From: Acidobacteriota bacterium
GTDB taxonomy: Bacteria > Acidobacteriota > Thermoanaerobaculia > Multivoradales > Multivoraceae
NCBI GenBank assembly: GCA_003388555.1
Contig: QQVD01000025.1
Span: 122,135-186,134, forward strand
DNA length: 64,000 bases
Reading direction: 5' to 3'
Shown: positions 49,662-58,243 of the stretch, piece by piece
Numbering within the stretch: the first letter of the stretch is position 1
Layout of the letters: the number at the start of each line of letters is the position of its first letter
Position numbers and translations under genes: made by a program
The notes under the pieces: model-generated
What the model was told of the DNA's origin: nothing
Seen by the model: only the letters and a program-made list of their open reading frames with translations
The model's database searches: none

Positions 49662-52070
49662 TCACTCCGCGTCGAGGAGGTCGGCCGGATCGGCACGCGC
49701 AGCGCGCTGCGCCGGCACGAAGGCGGCGAGGAAGGCGATGACGACCAGCAGTGCCGAGACGCCGCAGTAGGTCGATACGTCGACCGGCCGCACCCCGTAG
49801 AGCAGCGCCTCGAGCAGATCGCCGAGCGCGATCGAGGCCACGAGGCCCAAGCCCAGGCCGACCGCCACCCACGAGAGCGCCTGGCCGACCACCAGGCGTC
49901 GCAGTCGCGTCCGGCTGGCGCCCAGGGCCAGGCGGATTCCGAGCTCGCGCTGTCGCCGCCGTACGCTGTGCGAGAGGGTGCCGAAGATGCCGACCGCCGC
50001 GAGGAGGAGAGCCAGCGCAGCGAAGACCGTGAGCAGCAGCCAGAGCGACCGCGTCGGCGCCACCGACTCGGCGAGTCGCACGGTGACCGGCGCCAGGTTG
50101 GCGACCGCAACCGTCGGATCGAGGTCCCGCACCGTGCTGCGGACCGCAGCGGCGAGATGCTCCGGTTCGCCCTCGGTCCGCACCACGATCGCGAAGTCGC
50201 CGAACTGGGGCATCAACGCGTGCGGCATGTAGACGACCGGCAGCGGTTCGGTCCCCAGTCCGCGGTGCATGACGTCGGCGACCACACCCACCACCTGCGA
50301 TGGAGGCAACCAGCCGCCATCGGGGCCGAGGGAGACCTCCTGACCGAGCGGGCTCTCGTCACTCCAGAAGGTCCGCGCCGCTGTCTCGTTGATCAGCACC
50401 GCGGCAGTGCCGTCGCGTCCGTCGCCGTCGCCCAGCAGCCTGCCGCTACGAAGGGCCACGCCCGCGGTCTCGAAGTACGACGGAGACGCCACGCGCCAGA
50501 CCGCGATCGGCGGGGTCTGGTCGGGGGGCAGTGGGCGCCCGACGATGTTGAGCCAGGCGCCCGTTCCGCGGCCGGTGCCGGGCAGGTTGGTGATCCGTCC
50601 GACCGACTCGACCCCGGGCAGTCCCTGCAGCCGACGGGAGAGCTCGTCGTGGAAGGCGACGTTGCCGCCCTCCTCGCCGGCGCTCAGCGGCGCCGAGAGC
50701 TCGAAGCCGAGCAGCCGCTCGGGACGGAATCCGGGATCGACCCGCTGCAGCTCGAGGAAGCTGCGCAGCATCAGGCCCGCTCCGATCAGCAGCACCACTG
50801 CCAGAGCGGTCTCGGCGACCACCAGCTTGCCGCCGGTGTGCGCCGCGCCACCCCTCTGCCGCAGCGCATCCGACGTGCGGCGACGAGGCCGCAGGTCGCC
50901 GAGCACCGGGAGCACGCCGCACCCGAGCGCCGCGGTCAGCACGAGGCCGAGGACCGCGCCGACCGCCGTGACGGAGAGCCGCACCTCGTCGAGCCGCGGG
51001 AGGTCCACCGGCATGCTGGTGAGCAGCGCCTCGAGGCTGATCGCGCCGACCGCGACGCCGAGCAGGCCGCCGGCGAGACCCAGCACCAGTGCGACGGCCA
51101 GCTGCTCTCGCAGCAGCTGCAGCGAGCCCGCACCCAGGGCGGCGCGCACCGCGAGCTCGGTGCGGCGGCTCTCCCGCCGCGCCAGCAGCAGATGGACGAG
51201 GTTGGCGCAGGCGACCAGGAGCACCAGCAGCGCGGCGCCCTGCAGCAGGCCGAGCCTGGTCCGCACCTGGCCGACGACCACCTCGGCGAGCGGCACCACG
51301 GCGATTTCGACGTTGCCGTTCGCCTGCGGGTGCTCGATGCGCAGTCGCGCCGCGATCGTGCCCATCTGCGAGCGCACCGTCTCGAGGGTGGAGCCTTCCC
51401 CGATGCGGCCGATCACCTGCAACCAGTACTCGGTGCGGTTGGCGCGCATCTCCTCGCCGAAGCGCGACGGCAACCAGATCGCGACGTCGCGCTCAGGGTA
51501 GTCGAGACCGTCCTCGACCACACCGAGCACGGTGCGGCTGCGACCGTTGAGAGTCAGCTCGCGGCCCACCGCGGCCTCGGCGGACCCGAAACGGCTCTCC
51601 GCCAGGCGCTTCGAGAGCACTACCACGGCCGGAGCGTCGGGACGGTCGTCGGCGCGGCTGTAGAGCCGACCGGCGATCGGGCGCGAGCGTAGGACCTCGA
51701 AGGGACTGCCGAGGCTCGCCGACAGGAGCACTCGCTCCGGCTCTCCGGGACCTTGCACCACTCCCTCCTGCACGAAGGTGGCGGCGATCGACTCGAGTGC
51801 CGTCGCCTGCTCGCTCCAGTCGGCGAAGTTGCCGAACGAGACCGAGCCGCGGTCGTCGTCCGGATTCTCGAGATCGCGGTGGAAGATTCGCACCAGCTGT
51901 CCGGGCTCCTCGTACGGCAGCGGGGTGAGCAGCACCCCGTGGAAGACGAGGAAGATGGCGGCGACGGCGCCAACCCCCAGCGAGAGGTCGAGGACGGCGA
52001 GGGAGGTGAAGCCCGGCGTGCGGGCGAGCGCACGGCAGGCTCGGGCCAGGTCGCTGAGGAAGGCGGGCAT
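49662..52070 (-). CDS. ADOP-type MacB/FtsX-like permease, PadR-linked
   Basis: 802 aa from the ATG at 52070, which has CGAGGAG upstream. TM1 ('LSLGVGAVAAIFLVFHGVLL', ~30-50), periplasmic MacB-like core, first FtsX block ('LLVLLVACANLVHLLLARR', ~270-370), second core, last FtsX block ('RRQRELGIRLALGASRTRL'). The same frame is open upstream to ~52268 and encodes a prefix-like segment, so the ancestral protein probably began at GTG 52380 and was split by a frameshift (see 52071-52380). No ATPase gene adjacent. Confidence 0.88.
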   Translation of the reverse strand: MPAFLSDLARACRALARTPGFTSLAVLDLSLGVGAVAAIFLVFHGVLLTPLPYEEPGQLVRIFHRDLENPDDDRGSVSFGNFADWSEQATALESIAATFVQEGVVQGPGEPERVLLSASLGSPFEVLRSRPIAGRLYSRADDRPDAPAVVVLSKRLAESRFGSAEAAVGRELTLNGRSRTVLGVVEDGLDYPERDVAIWLPSRFGEEMRANRTEYWLQVIGRIGEGSTLETVRSQMGTIAARLRIEHPQANGNVEIAVVPLAEVVVGQVRTRLGLLQGAALLVLLVACANLVHLLLARRESRRTELAVRAALGAGSLQLLREQLAVALVLGLAGGLLGVAVGAISLEALLTSMPVDLPRLDEVRLSVTAVGAVLGLVLTAALGCGVLPVLGDLRPRRRTSDALRQRGGAAHTGGKLVVAETALAVVLLIGAGLMLRSFLELQRVDPGFRPERLLGFELSAPLSAGEEGGNVAFHDELSRRLQGLPGVESVGRITNLPGTGRGTGAWLNIVGRPLPPDQTPPIAVWRVASPSYFETAGVALRSGRLLGDGDGRDGTAAVLINETAARTFWSDESPLGQEVSLGPDGGWLPPSQVVGVVADVMHRGLGTEPLPVVYMPHALMPQFGDFAIVVRTEGEPEHLAAAVRSTVRDLDPTVAVANLAPVTVRLAESVAPTRSLWLLLTVFAALALLLAAVGIFGTLSHSVRRRQRELGIRLALGASRTRLRRLVVGQALSWVAVGLGLGLVASIALGDLLEALLYGVRPVDVSTYCGVSALLVVIAFLAAFVPAQRAARADPADLLDAE

Positions 52071-52380
52071 GACGGCTCCTCGAGATCGGTCAGCGCGGGG
52101 CGGAAGCCGGGGATCGCCGGAGCGGTCGGAGACGGGCCCCTTCCGGCGCAGCTCGAGCAGATGGCTGGCGACGGCCGAGCGCACCCCGTCGAGGACCTGC
52201 CGCAGCCGCTCCGCGAGGTAGCGGAGACCGCCGTCGGCCGCCGCCTCCGCCGCCTCGAGCTCGAGCACCCGGCTGCAGCTCGGCGCCGAAGCGGCGGCGG
52301 AAGCGCGCGGAGTGCCAGCGCACGATCCACGACGCCAGCCAGTCGCCCGAAGCGGTGCGAACCGATCGCCGACGACTCAC
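52071..52380 (-). pseudogene. N-terminal prefix of the permease, separated by a frameshift
   Basis: A GTG at 52380 overlaps the padR stop by four bases (GTGA) and starts 'SRRRSVRTASGDWLASW', 'FRRRFGAELQ'. Coding sense then jumps by one base at about 52266-52276 into 'VLELEAAEAAADGGLRYL', 'SAVASHLLELRRKG', which runs in frame into the permease. One extra base in a C/G run explains it. Either an assembly error or a real break tolerated because the internal ATG at 52070 has its own ribosome binding site. Confidence 0.65.
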
Positions 52381-52739
52381 GGGCTTCCCTCCTCGGAGCG
52401 GTTGGGGATGAGGCGGCGTGCCCGCGAGACGATGGTCTCGAGTCGGGCGACCTCCCGTCGCAGCGCCTCGCGCCCGGGCGAGGTGATGCGGTAGAAGCGC
52501 CAACGTGAGCTCCCCAACTCCGGATCGGGACGCTCGTCGAGCTCCTCGACCAGACCCTGATCGAGCAGACGGTTCAGCGCCGCGTAGAGGGTTCCGGCAC
52601 CGAGTCGGACGGCTCCGCCGCTGCGCTGAGCGACGATCTTCTTGATGCCGTAGCCGTGCTTATCGCCCTCGAGCAGGGTGAGCAGGATCTCGAGACTGGC
52701 CCGAGGCATCGGTTTGGGGCGCGTTCTCTGGCGGGCCAT
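52377..52739 (-). CDS. PadR-family transcriptional regulator
   Basis: 120 aa. 'RASLEILLTLLEGDKHGYGI' start, 'LGAGTLYAALNRLLDQGLVE' recognition helix, 'SRWRFYRITSPGREALRRE' wing. Typical short PadR. First gene of a unit with the permease. A palindrome overlapping a TATGAT box lies ~75 bp upstream (52811-52830), suggesting autorepression. Ligand unknown. Confidence 0.92.
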   Translation of the reverse strand: MARQRTRPKPMPRASLEILLTLLEGDKHGYGIKKIVAQRSGGAVRLGAGTLYAALNRLLDQGLVEELDERPDPELGSSRWRFYRITSPGREALRREVARLETIVSRARRLIPNRSEEGSP

Positions 52740-52810
52740 CGTCGGATCTCTCTCGAAGGCCGGAGGACCGCGATCGTCGCGGCGCCGGCGCGCAGGGCGC
52801 CTCGGCGCCC

Positions 52811-52830
52811 ATCATCGATTTTCGATCATA
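52811..52830 (-). promoter_or_regulatory. Operator-like dyad overlapping a -10 hexamer
   Basis: ATCGA-TTT-TCGAT (52814-52826) is a perfect 5-bp dyad, extendable to 8 bp with one mismatch. A minus-strand TATGAT (52825-52830) overlaps its right arm and is the AT-richest point of the interval. The arrangement suits a repressor blocking its own padR promoter. Confidence 0.5.
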
Positions 52831-52868
52831 CGGTCGACGAGGGCCCCGGGTTGCAGAAGCCACGAGCC

Positions 52869-53393
52869 CTACTCCGGCTCGACCTGCAGCACCTGGTTGC
52901 TGTAGACCGGCCACGGCCGTCCGTCTTCGCGACGCACTGCCGGTTCGAACCGCCACTCTGCGAGACACTCCGCCAGCACGTCCGCGAATGGCGAGCCGGT
53001 ATCGCCTGTCAAGGCGCGCGCTCGCGCGATCCGTCCACCCGGACCGACCACCGTCTCGACCACGACGATCCCGCCCGAGGGCGCCAGGCCACTCGCCTCC
53101 GCGAGCCGCGGACATTCAGCTCGCTGCACCACTCGCGGTGCGGTCCCCGGAAAGCCGACCGCACCGATCTCGAGATCTCCGACCGCCTCCAGCTCCTCGG
53201 CCGAGACCACGAACCACGGCCCCGCCTCTTGCGGCTGGATTCCACGGAGAGCGTCGAGCTCGCGGGGTGTCGAGCGGGGTGTCGCGGCTGCGAAGCCTTC
53301 CGAGCTCGCGCCCTCCGGGAGGTCTCCACCGCAGGACGGTGACGACACGATCGCCACGGTCACGAGTAGGAGCCCCGCGCCGCGGCGAGCCAC
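52869..53393 (-). CDS. TonB C-terminal-domain lipoprotein
   Basis: 174 aa from GTG 53393 with GGAGA upstream. Signal with a 'SSPSC' Cys, likely a lipoprotein. Residues ~105-172 match a TonB C-terminal fold: 'GGIVVVETVVGPGGRIARAR', 'CLAEWRFEPAVRREDGRPWP'. No N-terminal TM plus Pro-rich linker, so it is not a canonical energy transducer. TonB_C-only proteins of this kind are common in acidobacteria and of unknown role. Same strand as the next gene, 48 bp away. Confidence 0.8.
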   Translation of the reverse strand: MARRGAGLLLVTVAIVSSPSCGGDLPEGASSEGFAAATPRSTPRELDALRGIQPQEAGPWFVVSAEELEAVGDLEIGAVGFPGTAPRVVQRAECPRLAEASGLAPSGGIVVVETVVGPGGRIARARALTGDTGSPFADVLAECLAEWRFEPAVRREDGRPWPVYSNQVLQVEPE

Positions 53394-53441
53394 TCTCCCT
53401 GCTGCGAACCCGGCGCCGCAGTGCTCGCCGATCGCGCGGGT

Positions 53442-54455
53442 CTACTGCTCGCAGACCACCGCATCGACGTCGATGATCGTCTGCGCCGGCTCGCCGCCAT
53501 CGCTCCGGTAGACGAGCTCGCCGCCGCTCAGAGGCTCGCCCGGGATGAAGGGCTCGAAGTAGGGGCTGGCGGGCGAGACGAAGGCGTCGTAGCCGAGGAA
53601 GCGGACCCGCAGCTCGAACTCCACGTCGGTCGAGGCAGAAGCCAGCAGCCAGTAGCGGCCGTTGATGTCGCACGCGTCGAGCAGCTTGGCGTTGATCTCC
53701 CAGTTCTTCTCCTCGAAGAAGTAGAAGAGCACCGAGTCGAGCGTGCGCTGCGGTGCCACACGAGCGGTCTGGCGGGTCCCCTGCGTATCGGTGTAGCTCA
53801 CCGAGATGCAGATCTGCTCCCTGCCGACGGGACCGCGCTGCTTGGCCATCGCTGCCTCCTGGTTCCAGTAGAACCCGTCGGCGTCGCTGGAGACGTCGTC
53901 GGTGAAGCGGCAGTAGTTGCGGGCGATCGCGCCGGGCCCGGAGATCGTGGTGTCGACTCCCAGCAGATGGCCCTCGGCACCGAGCGGCAGGTCCTCGTCG
54001 ACCGTCGAGAGCACCAGGTGGTACATGTTGTTGGCGATCAGCGGCCAGTCCGCGGTGCCGACCTCCCGTCCGTCGGAGAGGTCGAGAGTGGCGACCAGGT
54101 TCTTCGCCGGCTGGTTGGGGTCGAACGCGTGGCTGTAGAGCATCAGGACCCGTGGGAACGCCACCGGCTGCGGCTCGCTGTGCAGGTCGACCCGGCTCGC
54201 CAGCGAGTGCTCTGCCGACTCGGTGACGTAGAAGGAGGTCGACTCCCAGAAGGCCGGGGCTGCGGGCAACCCGCCGACCGCCGGCCGGACCCAGCTCGAG
54301 CGCAGTCCGTCCCAGGGTGGCTCGCCGCTACCGGCGCCGCGGAAGGTCCTGGTCTCGGCGGACGCGGGAACCGCGATCGCGAGAGTGCACGACAGCAGAC
54401 CGAGGATGGCGGACGACCAGCGACGAGACTTCGATCCACCGACTGGTGATCTCAT
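53442..54455 (-). CDS. Secreted protein with the aromatic 'W-N' C-terminal module
   Basis: 337 aa. Signal peptide (~14-33, 'VPASA'). The C-terminal ~110 residues include 'SVLFYFFEEKNWEINAKLLD' and 'INGRYWLLASASTDVEFEL', the same module found twice in the protein at 1-1647 (fFxxxNxEixxKlLDgxxiNxxxW). The central part has Cys residues ('NYCRF', 'EQICISV') that may form disulfides. Function unknown; probably cell-surface or extracellular. Confidence 0.8.
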   Translation of the reverse strand: MRSPVGGSKSRRWSSAILGLLSCTLAIAVPASAETRTFRGAGSGEPPWDGLRSSWVRPAVGGLPAAPAFWESTSFYVTESAEHSLASRVDLHSEPQPVAFPRVLMLYSHAFDPNQPAKNLVATLDLSDGREVGTADWPLIANNMYHLVLSTVDEDLPLGAEGHLLGVDTTISGPGAIARNYCRFTDDVSSDADGFYWNQEAAMAKQRGPVGREQICISVSYTDTQGTRQTARVAPQRTLDSVLFYFFEEKNWEINAKLLDACDINGRYWLLASASTDVEFELRVRFLGYDAFVSPASPYFEPFIPGEPLSGGELVYRSDGGEPAQTIIDVDAVVCEQ

Positions 54456-54686
54456 GGGTGTTCATCAGGGCCCGCGGGGCCCGTGCTCCGTTGGGAGGTT
54501 GCTCCGGTCGAGCGAGTGCTCGCGCCCGGGCGATGCTGCTGCAGCATAGCGCTGCCGCTGCCCCGCGTAAGTAGACGCCGGTTGCAGGCAGCGGTTTCCT
54601 CCGACTTCGAGAGCGCTCGGTGCTGCACGCGATCGCAGAGGCTTCGCCGGTGGGGCCGCGAGATCCTCTGCGTGGTACCCGAGCCG

Positions 54687-56312
54687 CTAGGGCACGCCCT
54701 GCAGGGCGCTGTCGAGCGCCACCAGGCCGCCCGTCGTCGTCACGTACAAAGTGCGCAGGTCGGCGCCGCCGAAGGTGCAGTTGGTCGCCTGACCGGGGAT
54801 CGCGACGCTGCCGAGCCAGGCGCCGTCGCGCGAGAACAACTCGAGCCCGCTGCCCCACGTCGCCACGTAGAGGTTGCCGGCGACGTCGCGGCACATGCCG
54901 TCGGGGATCGGCAACCCCGTGCGCACGGTCTCGGGCGCGGCGAGGCCGCCGTCGCTCTCGATGGCAAAGCGCAGCAGCTCGCCCTGCTCGGTGTCGGTGA
55001 CCCACAGCCACTGGCCGTCGCCATCGGCGAGCACCCCGTTGGGGTTGTTGACGTCGACGGCGCCTTCCCACTCGGCGCTCAGCTCCAGGGCCGGTGTGAG
55101 CCGGAAGACGCCGTTGAACGGGATCTCGCGCAGGCCCGGGTCGGCGAGGCCGTAGGGCGGATCGGTGAAGAAGAGGGTGCCGTCGGCCAGCACCTCGACG
55201 TCGTTGGGCGAGTTGAAGGCCATGCCCTGGAACTGGTCGACCACGGTGACCACGGAGCCGCCAGGCTCCTGCCGCGAGATGCGGCGACCGGTGTGCTCGG
55301 CGGCGAGCAGATCACCCGACGCGTCGAGGTGCAGGCCGTTCGACCCGCCGCTCGCCGGGTTCCAGGTGGTGATCGTGGCGGGCGGGTCGAAGCGGGAGAC
55401 GACACTGGCCTGGATCTCGCTGAACAGCAAGTGGTCGCCTCGCCACACCGGACCCTCGGCGAACTGCAGCGAGCCGTCGATCACCGCTGGAGCGCCCAGA
55501 CCCGCCGCCGGCGAGCACAGCGTGCTCACCTCGACGTCGTCGACCCAGGTCCAGGCGGCGATGGGGCTCGGCGACTGGATGGAGCTCCACGAATCGAGCG
55601 CGATGCCGCCCGAGACCCCCTGCAGCGAGGGCGTCGAGTCGTTGATCTCCACCTGCCAGGCGAGCGGCTCGGCCTCCACTGCCGGCCACACCTTCGCCTG
55701 CAGCAGCGTCTCTGCCGGGCCGAGCTGCGCGGCGCGGAAACGCACCCGGTAGTCGGCCCCGTCGACGAAGCCCAGCCCGTCGTCGAAGAGGATCTGGAGC
55801 GGGATCTCGTGACCGTCCTCCTCCTTCCAGATGCCGATGCCCTGGTCCTCGCGGAAGCCCTCGACGAAGACCGCATAGCCCTCACCGTGGGGCGTCGTCT
55901 GCTGCAGGTAGCCGCCGTTCTGGCGCACGTAGAAGCCGACCCCCTGCGTCGCGATGTCGTCGAAGCGCACCGTGAACCGCACCTCGACGTCGCGCGAGAC
56001 CACCGGCGCGACCAGCCGCGCCAGCGAGTAGCCGGTGGGCGTCGGCCGGAAGCGCAGCGCGCCCGCCGACACTTCGGCGTCGGCGACCCCGCCAGCGACC
56101 TCCCAGGGCGCGGGCCAGACCGCCGCATCGGGGATCGAGAAGGCGGCCGAGTACTCGCTACCGTCACCGGGCGACGCCGCCCAGGCGCAGGCGCTGCCGG
56201 TCTCGAAGCCATCGGAGAAGAGAGGCTGCGCCGGCACCTGCGCCGCCAGCCCGAGGGCTACGGCGGGTGCCAGGAGCATCGAAGCACTGTGAGGGAGTCG
56301 TCGGTCGGGCAA
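54687..56312 (-). CDS. Secreted SMP-30/gluconolactonase-like propeller protein
   Basis: 541 aa from a TTG at 56312 with GGAG upstream; the ATG at 56279 is an alternative. Signal peptide, then 'QPLFSDGFETGSACAWA', an FESGD-like segment at the mature N-terminus. A lectin-like beta-sandwich (~45-235: 'YSLARLVAPVVSRDVEVRF') precedes a six-bladed SMP-30-type propeller (~255-540) with metal-ligand motifs 'AEGPVW' (Glu), 'FNSPNDVEV' and 'NNPNGV' (Asn), and 'PDGMCRDVAGNLYVA' (Asp). A calcium-dependent lactonase-like fold outside the cell is inferred. Confidence 0.82.
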   Translation of the reverse strand: MPDRRLPHSASMLLAPAVALGLAAQVPAQPLFSDGFETGSACAWAASPGDGSEYSAAFSIPDAAVWPAPWEVAGGVADAEVSAGALRFRPTPTGYSLARLVAPVVSRDVEVRFTVRFDDIATQGVGFYVRQNGGYLQQTTPHGEGYAVFVEGFREDQGIGIWKEEDGHEIPLQILFDDGLGFVDGADYRVRFRAAQLGPAETLLQAKVWPAVEAEPLAWQVEINDSTPSLQGVSGGIALDSWSSIQSPSPIAAWTWVDDVEVSTLCSPAAGLGAPAVIDGSLQFAEGPVWRGDHLLFSEIQASVVSRFDPPATITTWNPASGGSNGLHLDASGDLLAAEHTGRRISRQEPGGSVVTVVDQFQGMAFNSPNDVEVLADGTLFFTDPPYGLADPGLREIPFNGVFRLTPALELSAEWEGAVDVNNPNGVLADGDGQWLWVTDTEQGELLRFAIESDGGLAAPETVRTGLPIPDGMCRDVAGNLYVATWGSGLELFSRDGAWLGSVAIPGQATNCTFGGADLRTLYVTTTGGLVALDSALQGVP

Positions 56313-56529
56313 GTGAGGTCTCCGGTGAAACGCTCCGCGAGCAGCGAGTGCAGCTCGCGAGACTGCGGGGGGTCCGCGAAGAGTGCCACCGAACACCTGA
56401 CGACTCCAGCCGAGCGATCCCCTCGCGCGACCTACGGGATACCGATCTCCAGGAAGCGATCCGGACGACCCCGGGGCTCCGGCGTAGCGCCACGAACCGC
56501 CCCGTTGGACCCACGACCGCGACGCCAAC

Positions 56530-56700
56530 AGATCACCACCGCTGGTCGAAGACGTGGGTCCCGTGTCTCCGCTTGCGCCGAACGCACGCACTGCGCCCAC
56601 CAGGCGGAGGGCCGACTTCACCTGGGGGCGGACTTCACCTGGAAAGCGGAGATCACCGACCGCTGGTCGTAGACCAGGCGGTCGTGTCTCCGCTTTCGAA
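56530..56700. repeat. Two divergent copies of an intergenic repeat, one overlapping a tag-coding 3' end
   Basis: CCGCTGGTCG occurs at 56539-56548 and 56660-56669. Each begins a unit with the order CCGCTGGTCG(A/T)(A)GA, GGGTCC-like, CCGCTT, CGCACGCAC-like, CCACCAGG/CGG and GACTTCACCTGG. A 14-bp block containing GACTTCACCTGG is itself duplicated (56609 and 56628). The second unit runs into the codons for the C-terminal tag of the gene at 56653-57615. The same order, better conserved, forms the array at 63711-64000. Confidence 0.65.
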
Positions 56701-57615
56701 GCCGTCGGCGAACAGCGGCATCGGATCGCAGACCCCTCCGAGGATGCAGGCCGTCAGCTCCTCCTGGGAGCTCACGTCGAGCAGGTCGACGTCGTCGTCG
56801 ACGATGAAGAGGAAACCGTCGAAGACGCCATAGGGCTCGCGAGTGCCGATCTCGAAGCTCAACGTCTCACCCACCTGGTCCGGCGCCACGACGTACTCCG
56901 TCTTGAAGCCGAAGTCGTCCTCGAAGGTGCCGTTGCTGGAGGTCTGCAGGAAGGCCGGACGGTTGTACCAGTGGAAGGTGCCGTTCCAGAAGCCCGAGCT
57001 GGCGGAGTTGTCGAACACCGGCACGCCCTCGCTCTTGACGCCCCAGTCGCGGATCGCGTACCAGCCGTCGTTGTCGCTGTTGCCGGTGGCGGGTAGGAAG
57101 CCGTCGGGATCGAGCGCGAAACCTGGCATCGGGATCTCTCCGACGCCCTCGTCGAACTCGAGCCCCTCGAAGCCGATCCAGTCGCCCGACGAATCGTGAT
57201 CGAAGGCCGGTGACAGGAAGACCGAGTCCTCGTTGCCGTAGTTGCCGTTGCCGTCCACGTCGTAGAGAGAGTGACGGATGTAGAGCTGGTAGGTGCCCGA
57301 GGTCTCGAACTGCAGCAGCAGCAGAGCGGTGTCGGTGTGCTGGCCACCGCCCGGCAGATCGAGCAACGCGGTGCCGGAGACGTTGGAATCTGCCGGAAGG
57401 ATCTCGAGCCCCTGGGTCGAGGTGATCGGCGTCTCCCGGCTGACCACGACGAAGCCGTCGCCCTCGGGGTCGGCGCCGAGCAGCGCCGTCTCGGCCTCCA
57501 CCCAGAGGAAGGGCCTACCGTCGAAGGTCTGGTCGGTCTGCACGGTCTGGGCGGCGCCGGCGGTGGTCACGGTGGCGATGAGGAGAACGGTCGTCAGCAG
57601 ACGGTGTGCATCCAC
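56653..57615 (-). CDS. Secreted protein with CBM-like N-terminus and FESGD tag
   Basis: 320 aa from GTG 57615 (AGGA upstream). Signal peptide (~1-22). 'FLWVEAETALLGADPEG' near residue 35 resembles the start of CBM6-like carbohydrate-binding domains. The centre is rich in Trp/Tyr/Asp ('HSLYDVDGNGNYGNEDSVF' is a possible calcium loop). It ends 'PLFADGFESGDTTAWSTTSGR' (split here: PLFADGFESGD + TTAWSTTSGR). Extracellular or surface role inferred. Confidence 0.83.
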   Translation of the reverse strand: MDAHRLLTTVLLIATVTTAGAAQTVQTDQTFDGRPFLWVEAETALLGADPEGDGFVVVSRETPITSTQGLEILPADSNVSGTALLDLPGGGQHTDTALLLLQFETSGTYQLYIRHSLYDVDGNGNYGNEDSVFLSPAFDHDSSGDWIGFEGLEFDEGVGEIPMPGFALDPDGFLPATGNSDNDGWYAIRDWGVKSEGVPVFDNSASSGFWNGTFHWYNRPAFLQTSSNGTFEDDFGFKTEYVVAPDQVGETLSFEIGTREPYGVFDGFLFIVDDDVDLLDVSSQEELTACILGGVCDPMPLFADGFESGDTTAWSTTSGR

Positions 57616-57790
57616 GGGGAGTCCTTTCGCATTGGTGGGTGTCGGAATCGACTCACCTGCGTCACACGTCTTCCACGCGAGCTCGCGCCACTCGATCTCG
57701 TCGGCTGACGACCTCGATCTCGACAGCTCACCGAAACCGAAGGCGATGGGGCGGTCGTCGGCTCTCACGCCTCCACGATCTCCTTCTCCG

Positions 57791-58180
57791 ATGCGATCCG
57801 AGCCTCTACGGCCAAGGTCACCGCACTTCCGCACCGCGACCGGCCTGCCCTGCGGCGCCTTCCCCGGAACCGCGGAGTTCGTCAACGACGGCGTCAGCAC
57901 GCCGGAAGTCACCTCGATCACCAAGCGCGGCACGCGCAGCGTCGACCTGGTGGCGCCCGGCGGCAGCGCGGCGACCCTGGAGCCGGAAGAGACGACGACC
58001 CCGGGCGCCGCGGTCGCCGACCAACCTCTCGCAGGGACCTGGACGGCGAGGCAGGATCTCGAGAGCGGGGAGGGCTGCCCCCGCCCCTTCGAGCTGGTGC
58101 AGAGACCCGATCCACCGGGGCCGCCGCCGGTCTGCCTGCGCTTCGAGTCGAGTTGCCCGGAGTCCGACGCCTGCAGCTGA
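57791..58180 (+). pseudogene. 3' gene remnant with strong coding bias
   Basis: From ~57820 to the TGA at 58180 nearly every third codon position is G or C and the peptide is protein-like ('GTAEFVNDGVSTPEVTSITK', 'PLAGTWTARQDLESGEGC', 'CLRFESSCPESDACS'). Upstream of ~57820 the bias disappears, and the only in-frame ATG (57791) has no ribosome binding site. Probably the 3' end of a secreted-protein gene that lost its 5' part. No family recognised. Confidence 0.45.
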
Positions 58181-58243
58181 ACCGACACGACCGGGAATCC
58201 GCCGTCCGAGCGACGAGCGTAGGGCTTCCGAGAGGAGCCCTAC

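Noticed and set aside
56313..56621. N-terminal extension of the SMP-30-like protein up to 56621
   Set aside because: The extension lacks codon bias, passes through the repeat region, and a TTG with ribosome binding site directly before a signal peptide explains the start better.
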